NCBI GenBank assembly: GCA_030424715.1
Contig: JAUHWH010000002.1
Span: 211,080 to 275,079 of the forward strand
Source: Bdellovibrionia bacterium
GTDB taxonomy: Bacteria > Bdellovibrionota > Bdellovibrionia > Bdellovibrionales > JAGQZY01
DNA: 64,000 nucleotides
Direction: 5' to 3'
The notes under the pieces were generated by a model, which ran no database searches, was not told the DNA's origin, and saw nothing but the letters and a program-made list of their open reading frames with translations. Both the position numbers and the translations under genes were made by a program. Shown here piece after piece: positions 7,808 through 16,545 of this stretch (the stretch's first letter is position 1; each line of letters opens with the position of its first letter).

Positions 7808-8663
7808 GTAGAATTTCGCCTTCAATCCACGGCAAATAGGCTTGAACATTACTATACACGGAAACCCCGAGACACTTTTTTTCGCCGCCGGCGGTGTAGC
7901 TCGACAAACCAACCAATGTGGCCGTTCCATTTTCAATCATGACCAAAGGGCCGCCACTATCCGCAGAGCAAGTGCCACCCAACTGATTCTCACCTTCTGC
8001 AACCAACGTCATGGCGTCAAAACTTTGGATGCGCTCGATGGTTCGATCTCCAATATCATAATGGTCTCGCAGATGCTGCTTTACTGAGGGCAACAAGAGA
8101 CTAATGTTACTCGAAGCAATCGGATATTGCTCAATGGCCATCAATTGATCCGACGGGTTCTCTAAAAGATTCGGAGGCGTTGTCATTCCCCACCCTGACG
8201 TCACAAAGCGGACTCCTGTCATGGCATGAAAGTCTTGATCCAAGGTGTAAGAAAAACTAGCTCTCGGTAAATCAATCACGCCGACCGTCTGCGAGGTTTT
8301 CACGTCTCTGGTTAGCACCAAAATAGCCAAGTCATGGGCGGTAAAATTCTTGCGCTCAAACTTTGGATGAATGACGATATCTTTAACACCCGCTACCTTT
8401 TGGGTTGCATTCAAGGCGCCTGATGACGAAGCGCCGTTCACCGACAGGTCAGAAGGCGAACTCGTCCAAACACAGTGAGCCGCCGTCAAGGCGACATTCT
8501 TTGCAACTAAAACGGCTCCACAGAAGTGACTTCCAAACCGAGACTCGAGGGAGAGTTGCCAGGGGGCCTCACGACCTGTGATTTGATAGCCGTTGATAAT
8601 CCTGTCTGAGGCTGTTCCGGTTTGAACGAAAAAGAACAATAAAAAAAGAAGATATGTTTTCAT
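7791..8663 (-). CDS. Secreted chymotrypsin-fold (S1) serine protease
   Basis: This 290-residue protein has a short signal peptide (MKTYLLFLLFFFVQTGTAS) followed at once by DR and IINGYQ, the classical activation cleavage form (R before I-x-G). The triad is complete: LTAAHC (His63), HDLAIL (Asp) and CSADSGGPL (Ser). The residue six positions before the catalytic Ser, which is Asp in trypsins, is Gly here, so specificity for Lys or Arg is doubtful; elastase- or chymotrypsin-like cleavage is more likely. Four or more cysteines allow disulfides. It probably acts outside the cytoplasm, possibly on prey or host protein. The downstream subtilisin gene overlaps its end. Confidence 0.92.
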   Translation of the reverse strand: MKTYLLFLLFFFVQTGTASDRIINGYQITGREAPWQLSLESRFGSHFCGAVLVAKNVALTAAHCVWTSSPSDLSVNGASSSGALNATQKVAGVKDIVIHPKFERKNFTAHDLAILVLTRDVKTSQTVGVIDLPRASFSYTLDQDFHAMTGVRFVTSGWGMTTPPNLLENPSDQLMAIEQYPIASSNISLLLPSVKQHLRDHYDIGDRTIERIQSFDAMTLVAEGENQLGGTCSADSGGPLVMIENGTATLVGLSSYTAGGEKKCLGVSVYSNVQAYLPWIEGEILRAGIQ

Positions 8664-8849
8664 ATCTTCAGCGTCTCCACAAAACCAACAAAGAGGTACT
8701 GAAATATTAGGAATGAGTCACCGCGCCGATGAAAGATTCTGCCCTCAGTGACAGACGGAGAAAGAACAGCACACTTGAAACCATGGGGCCAATGGCCGAC
8801 GAATCACCAGAGAAACTTCACCTTTTTCGCTGGGTTGAGTCAACGGCCT

Positions 8850-9929
8850 CTAATCAGGGATACTGTACTTATGTTGAACTCGCTCGAAATTGGACTCCGA
8901 GAATTCAACGCGATTTCGCTTAAAAATGCTCAGCACAGGTCGAACAGCCGTCGCAATAAGCTGAGAACAAACACGGCTCGACTTTTCAATGTCGAGAAAC
9001 TTAATAGAGGGTGGATTATAAAATTTACTGAAACGTTCGCTGGCCGGCTTAATGTTTACTCGGTTGGGCTTGATGTCAAGAGTCACATCATCACCACTCA
9101 TCAACGAACGGAGATGGGTCTGGCATTCTTGGTCAAAAAAACTCGGCGCCCTTTCTAGCAATAGTTGCAGGTCTGCGATCCAAGTCTCGCAAAGGGGACG
9201 CCGCATGACCAACAGGGCTCGATCCTCGCTTATGTGACTGTATCTATACAAACAGTGATGTCCGAAAATACCGTCGCTGCTGGTGGCGAAAAAAGATGGG
9301 ACCGAGTATTGTCCATCCCAACCCTCAATCAGACCGATGCCATCAAGAAATTCCGCTGGTGTTCGAGTCATCATCTTGGCAGTGACCGCCAGAGCATCTC
9401 TATAACGCTCGAGCGCAGAAATACGAATACTTTCTGGGTCAAAGAGACTGACAGAGCTATTACTGAAAATTGAAGCCGCTAGAAAAGCGGACTGCATAAT
9501 ACGAGTCTTGGCATACTTCGTTCGAAGGTATTCTCCGATTGCACTTTCAACGCTTGTGTCGGTTAGAGAAAAATAACCTCCAAAATTAGATTCGAAAACC
9601 AGAGGAGGAAGAGGCAAAACTCGAAAACGACCAGAACCGTAATCTCGGGGCTCGAGATAGAAACCCTCCGGAGCAATCGCCACTGCTCGCTCACATTCAG
9701 CCATACTAGAAAATGGAATAGCAGACAGAGTTTCCTGACCAATAGACAGGACAATGTCATCGTTTTTGGTACTTATACACCTTTGACTGCGAGTGCGCTT
9801 AGACGAAGTGAAGCCCGGGGGCGTTTCATCAAAGGGAACATCTAAAGTTACTCCGTCGGCGGCACCGACCAACGAGCCGAAACTCCCAAGAAGGGTCATA
9901 TGAATAAAACATAGAAAATACCTAATCAC
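8850..9929 (-). CDS. Exported protein of unknown function
   Basis: This 359-residue protein starts at a GTG six bases after GGAGG and has a Sec signal peptide ending around LVGAADG. The mature protein is of mixed composition with seven or more cysteines (for example RCIST, AECERA, HHCLY, PLCETW, QECQTH, RVCSQL), in line with disulfide bonds in the periplasm or outside the cell. No transmembrane segment, lipobox or known motif is visible. It lies between a small exported protein and the S1 protease on the same strand; the 190 bases between it and the protease gene make a shared operon uncertain. The function is not recognised. Confidence 0.75.
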   Translation of the reverse strand: MIRYFLCFIHMTLLGSFGSLVGAADGVTLDVPFDETPPGFTSSKRTRSQRCISTKNDDIVLSIGQETLSAIPFSSMAECERAVAIAPEGFYLEPRDYGSGRFRVLPLPPLVFESNFGGYFSLTDTSVESAIGEYLRTKYAKTRIMQSAFLAASIFSNSSVSLFDPESIRISALERYRDALAVTAKMMTRTPAEFLDGIGLIEGWDGQYSVPSFFATSSDGIFGHHCLYRYSHISEDRALLVMRRPLCETWIADLQLLLERAPSFFDQECQTHLRSLMSGDDVTLDIKPNRVNIKPASERFSKFYNPPSIKFLDIEKSSRVCSQLIATAVRPVLSIFKRNRVEFSESNFERVQHKYSIPD

Positions 9930-9994
9930 TTCGGACCTCCGTCATTTAAACTTAGTAAACAACAAATAAGTTTTTGTCGCCGCAATGGATTTCT

Positions 9995-10423
9995 TCAATT
10001 AAGTTCGATGCACGTGGCTTTGTGCTGTTTCTGATTCACAGTAACTAAGCCTGCATAGTTTTTACTGCCATCTCTCGGGAAGAATTCAATGCCCAGCCAA
10101 CGCGCGGTTTCAGCCACTCCTGACTCGTTCAGTTTTACCAAAAGGGTCACCTCAACATTATCTCCGTCTGGCTGTTGAACATCTGACACATAAGAAATCA
10201 TACCCTCGGCGCTTTCCGACCTATCGGCAATTCCAAATCTGACGTCGAAGTACGTTTTTTCAAAGCCGTCATACCGAGACAGCATCAAAGTGTAGCCTTC
10301 TACGACGCGAACAACCCAGCGAGTTGCAGAATCCGCGGCACACACAAAGCCCGTCCCCTCATTCGCCTGGGCGAACCCACTTCCGACGAATAAAATAAAA
10401 ACAATCGTTCCGATTCTTGTCAT
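9995..10423 (-). CDS. Small exported protein of unknown function
   Basis: The protein has 142 residues with a signal peptide (MTRIGTIVFILFVGSGFAQAN) and a mature part of about 120 residues made mainly of short strands. One Cys lies near each end of the mature protein (FVCAAD and ATCIELN), which could form a disulfide. GGAGC lies before the ATG. The composition resembles small periplasmic beta-sandwich proteins, but no family is recognised. The protein at 15927-16340 has a similar layout: signal peptide, single small beta-rich domain and C-terminal Cys. Confidence 0.7.
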   Translation of the reverse strand: MTRIGTIVFILFVGSGFAQANEGTGFVCAADSATRWVVRVVEGYTLMLSRYDGFEKTYFDVRFGIADRSESAEGMISYVSDVQQPDGDNVEVTLLVKLNESGVAETARWLGIEFFPRDGSKNYAGLVTVNQKQHKATCIELN

Positions 10424-10578
10424 TACAATAAGCTCCTTAGTGACGTAATTGTCTTTAACACAACTACCACAACATCACTGAACCAAAAACTAGGTTTGAA
10501 ATGTCTACATCGAAATTCATTATGATCTCGAAAATACTGGCAATTCTACAAACGTCAGAGCTTTTTAACCGAGACGTG

Positions 10579-10962
10579 CTATTTCAACTTCAATAGGTAA
10601 AGGGTTTTAGAGGTCAGCTCGGTGACGTCATCCAAAATGGTGATAAGCTCGGCATCACCCTGCTCGTTGCGCTCTTCAAAGAATTGCTTGGCTTTGTAAA
10701 TCTCCTCTCGGTAAGACTTTAGCTTCGCTGTGGCATCATCAAGAGAGTATGTCTTTGACTCTGGTCTGACTTGCACTTCTAAAAAGTTGATTTTTTTTTC
10801 GTTACCCAGAGAGGACTCGACGAGACTGTCGGTGAAGGTCTCGTTCTGGGTTAGAAACTGTTCGTAGGTCACATGGTGCTGGGCCGTATCTGTTGTCCAA
10901 TGCCAAAGGCGCGCTGACACGTTAATTTCCATCATTTGTGAGACAAGAGCTTCAATATTCAT
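10579..10962 (-). CDS. Small Dps/ferritin-like helical protein (DUF5856-like)
   Basis: The 127-residue cytoplasmic protein starts at ATG 10962 behind a good GGAGG. Its pattern is a four-helix bundle: a first helix with MMEINVSARLWHWTTDTAQHH, where Trp-His and His-His resemble the conserved WH and H positions of Dps-like or phage DUF5856 proteins, then EQFLTQNETFTDSLVESSLG, and two further helices with EEIYKAKQFFEER and the C-terminal TSKTLYLLKL. Proteins of this type are common in T4-like and marine phages, where they act on an unknown target. Metal binding is not proved. It stands alone, convergent to nothing, with a long non-coding gap on both sides. Confidence 0.65.
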   Translation of the reverse strand: MNIEALVSQMMEINVSARLWHWTTDTAQHHVTYEQFLTQNETFTDSLVESSLGNEKKINFLEVQVRPESKTYSLDDATAKLKSYREEIYKAKQFFEERNEQGDAELITILDDVTELTSKTLYLLKLK

Positions 10963-11298
10963 AAAAACCTCCACAGTTTTCTAGGTTTGGTTACTTATAA
11001 AACAACCGAAACACGAGGTCCAGTGATTGACAAAGATTCAAATCGCGTCTTTGGGCTATTTGATAAACGCTCAATGATATTGGTACCTCGCTCAGGAAGA
11101 CCACGTGAGCGTTACTTGAGCGATACCGAGGACTTCAAGCTGTCTATGAAGTATACATATGAGCGACAATTTACCGCCCGAGCTCAACCAACGACCCAAG
11201 CCCCCCCCTCGACTAGCAGGCGGTACAGGGGCCCAGGCTTGGCCCGGCCCATGCACCTAGGTTGAATAACCAATATTTTCAAAATAAGGAGAAAAAAG
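10963..11298. other. Gene-free stretch upstream of the beta-barrel gene
   Basis: No convincing gene is seen. An open frame of 92 codons from a TTG at 10987 has no ribosome-binding site and a composition (Pro, Arg and Thr-rich C-terminus) typical of noise. TTGACA at 11027-11032 could serve as a -35 element for the plus strand, but no good -10 follows at 16-18 bases. A GC-rich block with GGGGCCC lies at about 11228-11260. An AAGGAG ribosome-binding site for the next gene ends the stretch. Confidence 0.4.
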
Positions 11299-12141
11299 AT
11301 GAAAAGTGGTATTTTAGCGAGCATTTTTGCTGGCGTTACGTTTTCCCTGGCAGCCCAAGCGACTGTTGTTTCTGGAAAGATTCAATCCGTAAACTTGCAA
11401 AAATCAAGAGTGCTAGTCGTGGGTAAACAAGTTCAAGACTTAGACAGAGGAGCCATGGTCAATATCGGCAACAATTGCACTCTCGAGGTTGTCAAAAAAA
11501 GTAAGAATCGAGCCATCTTAAGTTCTGACCTCTGCGACCAAATTGCAGTATTAAAGAAAGGGAGCATCGTTAAACTGACTACCGATGAGCTGAATTCGAA
11601 TAACGACTCCGAAATCGCGATGACGCCTACCTCACGGTCTGGAATTTATCGACCTCGCACCTCCAGCCCCACTCGAGTGTCAAAAGGCATCCGAATCGGA
11701 CTCTACAAATCCTTTCTTGACGCCAAAGCGGATATCTCAACAAATTTTGGCTCCGGGTCGTACAAAGAAGATGCAAAGCAAGAAATCGGTCTTGGCGTTG
11801 GCTATGCCAGTATCAACATCAACTCTTTGGGATTTGCAGGTAACCTTATATACAATCGCTTCGACGGAGAAGCCGAGTCTTTCCGTCTCGATGCAAATGC
11901 TACCACTGGAATCAATAAGAATTTGTACCTGTTTGGCGGTATCAACGCCCATGACTTTACAAACGCGGGTGACGCCTGGGACGTAGGATTTGGGTTTCAG
12001 CTCGGAATGGGCGCTCAGTTTAATGAAGCTGTCGGCATGAGCCTTAGCTATCTTGTACTAAACAACAAAGCTGATTTTTCTTTTGGAACGGCAGAGCTGG
12101 AAGTTTCAGGCATCGAACTGTCGATCCACGCAACGTTTTAA
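11299..12141 (+). CDS. Probable outer-membrane beta-barrel protein
   Basis: The 280-residue protein has a Sec signal peptide (MKSGILASIFAGVTFSLAAQA) and a periplasmic-type N-terminal domain of about 80 residues made of short strands (VVSGKIQSVNLQKSRVLVVG, with two Cys in NNCTLEV and SDLCDQI). After a Pro/Ser/Thr linker the last 150 residues alternate in the fashion of membrane beta-hairpins (GLGVGYASININSLG, GFGFQLGMGAQFN) and end in a terminal Phe, the usual outer-membrane assembly signal. AAGGAG precedes the ATG. A hairpin terminator follows at 12162. It is a monocistronic gene of unknown function. Confidence 0.75.
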   Translation: MKSGILASIFAGVTFSLAAQATVVSGKIQSVNLQKSRVLVVGKQVQDLDRGAMVNIGNNCTLEVVKKSKNRAILSSDLCDQIAVLKKGSIVKLTTDELNSNNDSEIAMTPTSRSGIYRPRTSSPTRVSKGIRIGLYKSFLDAKADISTNFGSGSYKEDAKQEIGLGVGYASININSLGFAGNLIYNRFDGEAESFRLDANATTGINKNLYLFGGINAHDFTNAGDAWDVGFGFQLGMGAQFNEAVGMSLSYLVLNNKADFSFGTAELEVSGIELSIHATF

Positions 12142-12161
12142 TACTGACCCAAATTAATGAG

Positions 12162-12205
12162 GCGATCTCTACCCATACCTCAAGAGAGATCGCTTCTTCA
12201 TCAAT
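12162..12205 (+). terminator. Probable intrinsic terminator of the beta-barrel gene
   Basis: GCGATCTCT at 12162-12170 pairs perfectly with AGAGATCGC at 12185-12193, with a 14-base loop. A pyrimidine-rich stretch (TTCTTCATCAATTTT) follows. The loop is long and the T tract broken, so termination strength is moderate. Confidence 0.55.
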
Positions 12206-12250
12206 TTTACTTTTATAAGACAAAAACATAAATGACTGCTTTATCGGCAA

Positions 12251-13591
12251 TCACTGCTCTTTATACAACGTAGTCTTCAGGTTTTTTAAGTCGGCCTGTG
12301 CTCTCGATAGCTCCGTTTCGTTAAGCTGCCACAGCTCCCACAACTTCTGAATGGCCACCTCATCAAGAGGCACCCCTGCACTTACCATATCGGCCAGAAG
12401 TTTTAGTGTCAGCTCCACCTGCTGAGGGAAACCATTCACAGCATCGCCTAAGTGATGAAGGTAGAAATGCAGATAAACACCCACCAAACCGTCCGCCGCT
12501 TCGCTTGTGCTGAAGTTCTGAGTCGCGCCATCGCCGTAAACATCAAGCACTTTACGAAGGTACTGAGACGACTCCCAAAAATCAGCGCCAACAACCTTGA
12601 TCATGGAACCAGCACAACCCAGGTCTTCTTTAATGTTCTCGCCCTTTTGCATGATAAAGTCTCGAAGAGTGAAAGCCGCCTGATTTTCTGCCCAGACAAA
12701 CTCACCGTCTTTGTATTGGCTTTGCACGTATTGACCACAAAGACCGCGGAGCGCCGGCACCGCTAGGTTTTGATTCTGTGACAAAAGATAATCCAACAAT
12801 GCCTTGTTGCCCTTTTCAGCGGCGCTGAAAGCAAGAGCCTCGTCATACTGGGTTCCGAAAACGGAGCGGATATTTCGCAAGTCTTTAAGGGCTCGCGCCT
12901 GAGTCTTTGAGAAGTGGCTATTCTGAGAGCTCGACAGCGGTAACCCAAACCCATCGGGAATCATTCGATCTTGAAAGAACTCGATCAAATCGGTTTGTTC
13001 GCTGCACCGAAGACTCAGACTTGTGCCCAGGTCCCCAGTCATTTCATAGAATTCATTGCGATTGTCACAGTTCAAAAATTCGAACTGAATGTCTTGTGCT
13101 TGGGGCATGTTGGTCACTGATATCTGATCGTACGACAGAGTGGAGCGAGCGTGCACAGCATACACCGGACGATCGTTGATGAGGGCCGACCAGATCCCCG
13201 TGGTCTCATCACGACGCAGTCCAAAGACAATGCGTCGCCCCTTCCTATCGACGAAGAAGCGTCCCGGCAATAGCATTTCGACCTGACCACCACTTTGAGG
13301 GCTCAGCCGTCGAGTCTCGAAGGTGGCAATCTTGATAAAAAAGACTCTCAAGACTTGGCTCTTCTTTCTTGATGTTGTGTAGAGCTTTTCTAAATTGACA
13401 GAGGTTTCTGGAAAGTGCTGTAAGAAAACCTTCTCGAGGTTTCCGCTTCGATCCGTGGCAACGACCACCTTAGTTCGTCCCACAAATTCTTGATCTAAAT
13501 CTTTCGCTTCTAGCTTCAGAAGGACCTGTTCACTGGCAAGAATCGGCGATGACAGAGTGACGAATAAAATAACCCGTATTAAAAATATCAT
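12251..13591 (-). CDS. Exported protein of unknown function (446 aa)
   Basis: AGGAGG lies before the ATG, and the first 19 residues (MIFLIRVILFVTLSSPILA) form a signal peptide. The N-terminal half is beta-rich (FVGRTKVVVATDRSGNLEK, GRFFVDRKGRRIVFGL); the C-terminal half is helical with repeat-like helices (EALAFSAAEKGNKALLDYLL), which may be an ankyrin- or HEAT-like array. Cysteines occur in LNCDNR, LRCSEQ, RGLCGQ and DLGCAG, possibly as two disulfides. No family is recognised. It converges on the beta-barrel gene downstream and faces the DUF3095 gene upstream, with about 270 bases between the starts. Confidence 0.7.
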   Translation of the reverse strand: MIFLIRVILFVTLSSPILASEQVLLKLEAKDLDQEFVGRTKVVVATDRSGNLEKVFLQHFPETSVNLEKLYTTSRKKSQVLRVFFIKIATFETRRLSPQSGGQVEMLLPGRFFVDRKGRRIVFGLRRDETTGIWSALINDRPVYAVHARSTLSYDQISVTNMPQAQDIQFEFLNCDNRNEFYEMTGDLGTSLSLRCSEQTDLIEFFQDRMIPDGFGLPLSSSQNSHFSKTQARALKDLRNIRSVFGTQYDEALAFSAAEKGNKALLDYLLSQNQNLAVPALRGLCGQYVQSQYKDGEFVWAENQAAFTLRDFIMQKGENIKEDLGCAGSMIKVVGADFWESSQYLRKVLDVYGDGATQNFSTSEAADGLVGVYLHFYLHHLGDAVNGFPQQVELTLKLLADMVSAGVPLDEVAIQKLWELWQLNETELSRAQADLKNLKTTLYKEQ

Positions 13592-13802
13592 TGTCCTCCT
13601 ATTTAATTTATTTAGCCCATTAAAACCAACAATGGGGAGACTGGCTACAGTTCAGCGAAGCCCCTGTAAAAACAACAGAACTGCATTCTTTCAATACACC
13701 TTGAGACCAACTTCAGAGCTCCCCCTAGCCCCCTGCAGCTTTGGGAGAAATCTTGAAAATCGGCAAAGCCAAGACTTGATGCCTTTTCTCGATCAGAAGG
13801 AC

Positions 13803-13815
13803 TGGGTCAGACCCA
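13803..13815. promoter_or_regulatory. Palindrome upstream of the DUF3095 gene, possible operator
   Basis: TGGGTC-A-GACCCA is a perfect 13-base palindrome with a single central base, 45 bases before the start at 13861. The tight centre makes it a poor RNA hairpin but a reasonable two-fold protein-binding site. No matching second copy is seen nearby, so this may be chance. Confidence 0.2.
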
Positions 13816-13860
13816 AGGGTGTTGCTTTGCAAGAACCACCTATGTATCCTGACACCACCT

Positions 13861-15042
13861 ATGACGACGGCACCTTTAGACTCTGATTTTGTTGATTCCC
13901 TGGACAGCCACAACCTGTTCATGGATGTGTTCGACACCAGCCTTTATTCACCACTCCCCAGGCACTGGTTGATTGTAGCCACCGATATCAAAGGCTCCAC
14001 CAAAGCGATTCAACAGGGACGCTACAAAGACGTCAACACTCTGGGAGCCTCTTCCATTATCTCGGCCATCAATGCCTGCTCTCACGATAAAATCTGCTTT
14101 CAATTCGGCGGAGATGGCGCCTTGATCGCCGCTCCCCCGCAGCATCTAGAGGCGCTCAACCAAGCTCTCAATGAGTTAAAGCTCATCGCCCAAACAAACC
14201 ACTCTCTTGATCTTAGGGTCTCGATTTGGACGGTGCAGGATTTTTTAGACAAGGGTTACGATTTCAATGTTCTAAAGCATGACATTGCTCCAAAGTCTTC
14301 GGTTTTTATGTTTCAAGGCAGTGGTGTGGAGGCTTCAGACCTCTGGTTGAAGCAGAGCCCTCAAGGGACAGACCTCTTCGTCGAAGACGCCCTGACTCCT
14401 CTGAGCTTGAAATTTGTAGAAGGCCTGGAGTGCCGCTGGAACCCCTTGCAGAGTCACCAAGGCTCCATGGTAACGGGACTCATTAAATCAAGAAGTGAAA
14501 AACCAACCGTTGAGATCATGAGTCAGATTCATAAAATCATCGACGAGAAAAAATTGGAAAACCACCCCTTGTCTTTAGCCAGCCTGGTCACCCGCTGGCC
14601 TCCAAAGCACTACACTTCAGAGTGGCGCACCAAGACCGCTGGGCAGCCATGGCCCAAGAAATACCTCACCTACTTCGCTGTTATGCTGAAACTGCTGCTT
14701 TTAACTCCCATTGTTTGGATGTTTAAAGCCAAGATCCCTTACCTTGCCGATCTGATCAACAAATCGGACTTCCAAAAGTTTGATGGGATGTACCGCTTTG
14801 TCAGAGATCTCTCCCCGGAGCAAACAAAGCAACTAAAAGACCTCTGCAAGCGCCTCTACCAAGAAGGTGAGATTTTCTATGGCCTTCACGAAAGCCCTAC
14901 GGCTCTTATGACCTGTATGGTCTTTACCGAAGAAAATCACTTGCACTTTATCGACGGCAATGACGGCGGCTACGCCATGGCTGCTACGCAACTCAAAGCA
15001 CAGATTAAAAAAAAGTCCACTGCAACAGGGACTGAGAATTAG
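13861..15042 (+). CDS. DUF3095 family protein, class III cyclase-like fold
   Basis: The 393-residue protein contains the DUF3095 hallmarks: WLIVATDIKGSTKAI followed by GRYKDVN, then CFQFGGDGALIAAPP. These resemble the metal-binding Asp positions of class III nucleotidyl cyclases (ATDIKGST and FGGDG), so a nucleotide-related activity has been proposed for the family, but no product is established. A hydrophobic stretch near residues 275-295 (FAVMLKLLLLTPIVWMF) may contact the membrane. The ATG at 13861 begins MTTAPLDSD; upstream codons look random. The gene is alone on its strand with a divergent exported-protein gene. Confidence 0.8.
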   Translation: MTTAPLDSDFVDSLDSHNLFMDVFDTSLYSPLPRHWLIVATDIKGSTKAIQQGRYKDVNTLGASSIISAINACSHDKICFQFGGDGALIAAPPQHLEALNQALNELKLIAQTNHSLDLRVSIWTVQDFLDKGYDFNVLKHDIAPKSSVFMFQGSGVEASDLWLKQSPQGTDLFVEDALTPLSLKFVEGLECRWNPLQSHQGSMVTGLIKSRSEKPTVEIMSQIHKIIDEKKLENHPLSLASLVTRWPPKHYTSEWRTKTAGQPWPKKYLTYFAVMLKLLLLTPIVWMFKAKIPYLADLINKSDFQKFDGMYRFVRDLSPEQTKQLKDLCKRLYQEGEIFYGLHESPTALMTCMVFTEENHLHFIDGNDGGYAMAATQLKAQIKKKSTATGTEN

Positions 15043-15119
15043 ACTGATGCCTCGGTTTTAATCCCAGGCTGTCTCATCAGCCGAGCTCTGAGGTCTTAAT
15101 TGGTAAGAAACCAAGCCGG

Positions 15120-15797
15120 CTACTTTTCTCGCGCCTCTTGTAACCATCTTTTATTATTCAAAAAGAGTTGGTTTTTGGGCTCCCTAGCTAAAGCTTTTTG
15201 CAGGGCCTGTTCCGCAAGCTGAAACTCACCCCGCAGAATTCGGGCCGTTGCGATATTATTTTGAGCCAGGGGGTATTGAGGGGCCTCGCCTTTAACCAAC
15301 TCCCACACCGCAATGGCGGCTTTGAAGTCTTTCTCTTGGTAGAGCCGCAACCCCACTTCAATGGCCTTGTCCGCCGGTGGGTCGGTAGAGCTCATCAGTT
15401 GCTGCTTTAATTGTGCGGTCGACAGAATCGAGGCACCAAGCCGATCTCTTGCCGTCTTTAAGTTGTTTTTGGCCAGCTCAAAATTGGGCTCTATCTCTAA
15501 GGCCTTCTCGCAGTTCTCAACAGCCTCTGCGTACTGCTTTAACTGGATCAATTGAAAACAGATGTTGTTCCAGCCCACAGGTAACTCGGGCTTGGCTTTC
15601 GCCGCTTGCCGATAGGCCTCCAGGGCCGCCTCATGCTTGCCGTCTCGGGCCAAGGCAATGCCTTCGCTCACAAAACCAATGAAGTCTAGGTGCGCCTTCA
15701 CAGTCTCTTCAGCGCTGCGGCTCTTCTGCTGGGGGCTCTCCTGTGGACTGCAACCCAGCATCATCAAAACCAATAAAATTCCGAGCCTTTTCACCAC
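15120..15797 (-). CDS. TPR-repeat lipoprotein
   Basis: This 225-residue protein starts at GTG with GGGAG five bases upstream. The signal peptide ends in the lipobox LMMLGC, so it is anchored in a membrane by its N-terminal Cys. At least four tetratricopeptide repeats are visible: GKHEAALEAYRQAAKAKPEL, QYAEAVENCEKALEIEPNF, KDFKAAIAVWELVKGEAPQY and GEFQLAEQALQKALAREPKN. TPR lipoproteins act as scaffolds in the envelope, for example in type IV pilus or outer-membrane assembly, but no partner gene is adjacent. It converges on the DUF3095 gene, and a small hairpin (GGCTG/CAGCC) lies between the two stops. Confidence 0.88.
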   Translation of the reverse strand: MVKRLGILLVLMMLGCSPQESPQQKSRSAEETVKAHLDFIGFVSEGIALARDGKHEAALEAYRQAAKAKPELPVGWNNICFQLIQLKQYAEAVENCEKALEIEPNFELAKNNLKTARDRLGASILSTAQLKQQLMSSTDPPADKAIEVGLRLYQEKDFKAAIAVWELVKGEAPQYPLAQNNIATARILRGEFQLAEQALQKALAREPKNQLFLNNKRWLQEAREK

Positions 15798-15926
15798 AAC
15801 AACTCCCTATCAAGTGTGTGGTGTATAGGTTACCAAACGAACCCATAGAAAATCCAATCTGGGTGCCAGACCTAAATCTGGCTGACTAAAACTAAAAATC
15901 GGTTTAGGAAAGAAGGCGCTTCGGAG

Positions 15927-16340
15927 CTATAAAGGAAGGCACTTCAGAAAGGTTGTGACGGTTTTGGGGCCGTATTTTTTGCCGGAGCTTTCGAATGTGA
16001 TTCGAACAAAGCCGGACTCTCCACCTAACACATCTTCGGACAGGATCAATTGATAGATCTTTCGAGGCTTGGTTTCAAACAGGCCCTGTAGGTGGCTGCA
16101 ACTCGCTCCAGCAAGATCCTCGGGAACCCAAGTTTGCCACCCCTCATAGTTGGGACCGCCCGGTCGCTCGGCGGCAAAGCCGAGGGCACAGAGATTCCCC
16201 ACCCTATCTTCAACACTCCATGTCTGCTGCACTTGATTTAAAACAATAGGCTCCTGCAACACTCGAGTATTCATACACTCGAAAGTCGTCGCAAAGGACA
16301 TTGACGGACTTAAAAGAAAAACTAAAAGGTATCGACTCAT
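15927..16340 (-). CDS. Small exported protein of unknown function
   Basis: The 137-residue protein has a signal peptide (MSRYLLVFLLSPSMSFA) and a mature part of about 120 residues with four Cys (FECMN, NLCALG, ASCSHL, LKCLPL), probably two disulfides. CGAGG lies before the ATG. The composition is that of a small, soluble periplasmic or secreted domain. No family is recognised. The spacing to neighbours is over 100 bases on each side, so it is likely monocistronic. Confidence 0.7.
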   Translation of the reverse strand: MSRYLLVFLLSPSMSFATTFECMNTRVLQEPIVLNQVQQTWSVEDRVGNLCALGFAAERPGGPNYEGWQTWVPEDLAGASCSHLQGLFETKPRKIYQLILSEDVLGGESGFVRITFESSGKKYGPKTVTTFLKCLPL

Positions 16341-16545
16341 GGAACCTCGTATATGCCCAACCGGCTACTGAGTAAACCAGAAAGTTATTTTTACAAAATA
16401 CATTCTAGCCCCTCCCATTTGGTGCCATGTCGGCAAGAGTCATTTATTAGAAAAAGTACTGTAAGTGTCTGTTACAATTGTGGTTCCCCAGTAAAAAACA
16501 GCAAGAAACACTTCCTTCTTTTTCTTCGGATTGCTCAAGAGGCGA

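Noticed and set aside
10987-11265. 92-codon plus-strand frame upstream of the beta-barrel gene
   Set aside because: It starts with TTG, has no ribosome-binding site and ends in a Pro/Arg/Thr-rich stretch due to GC-rich sequence; no conserved pattern is seen.
13557-13886. 109-codon plus-strand frame between two exported-protein genes
   Set aside because: It overlaps the divergent gene start and has no ribosome-binding site; composition is random.
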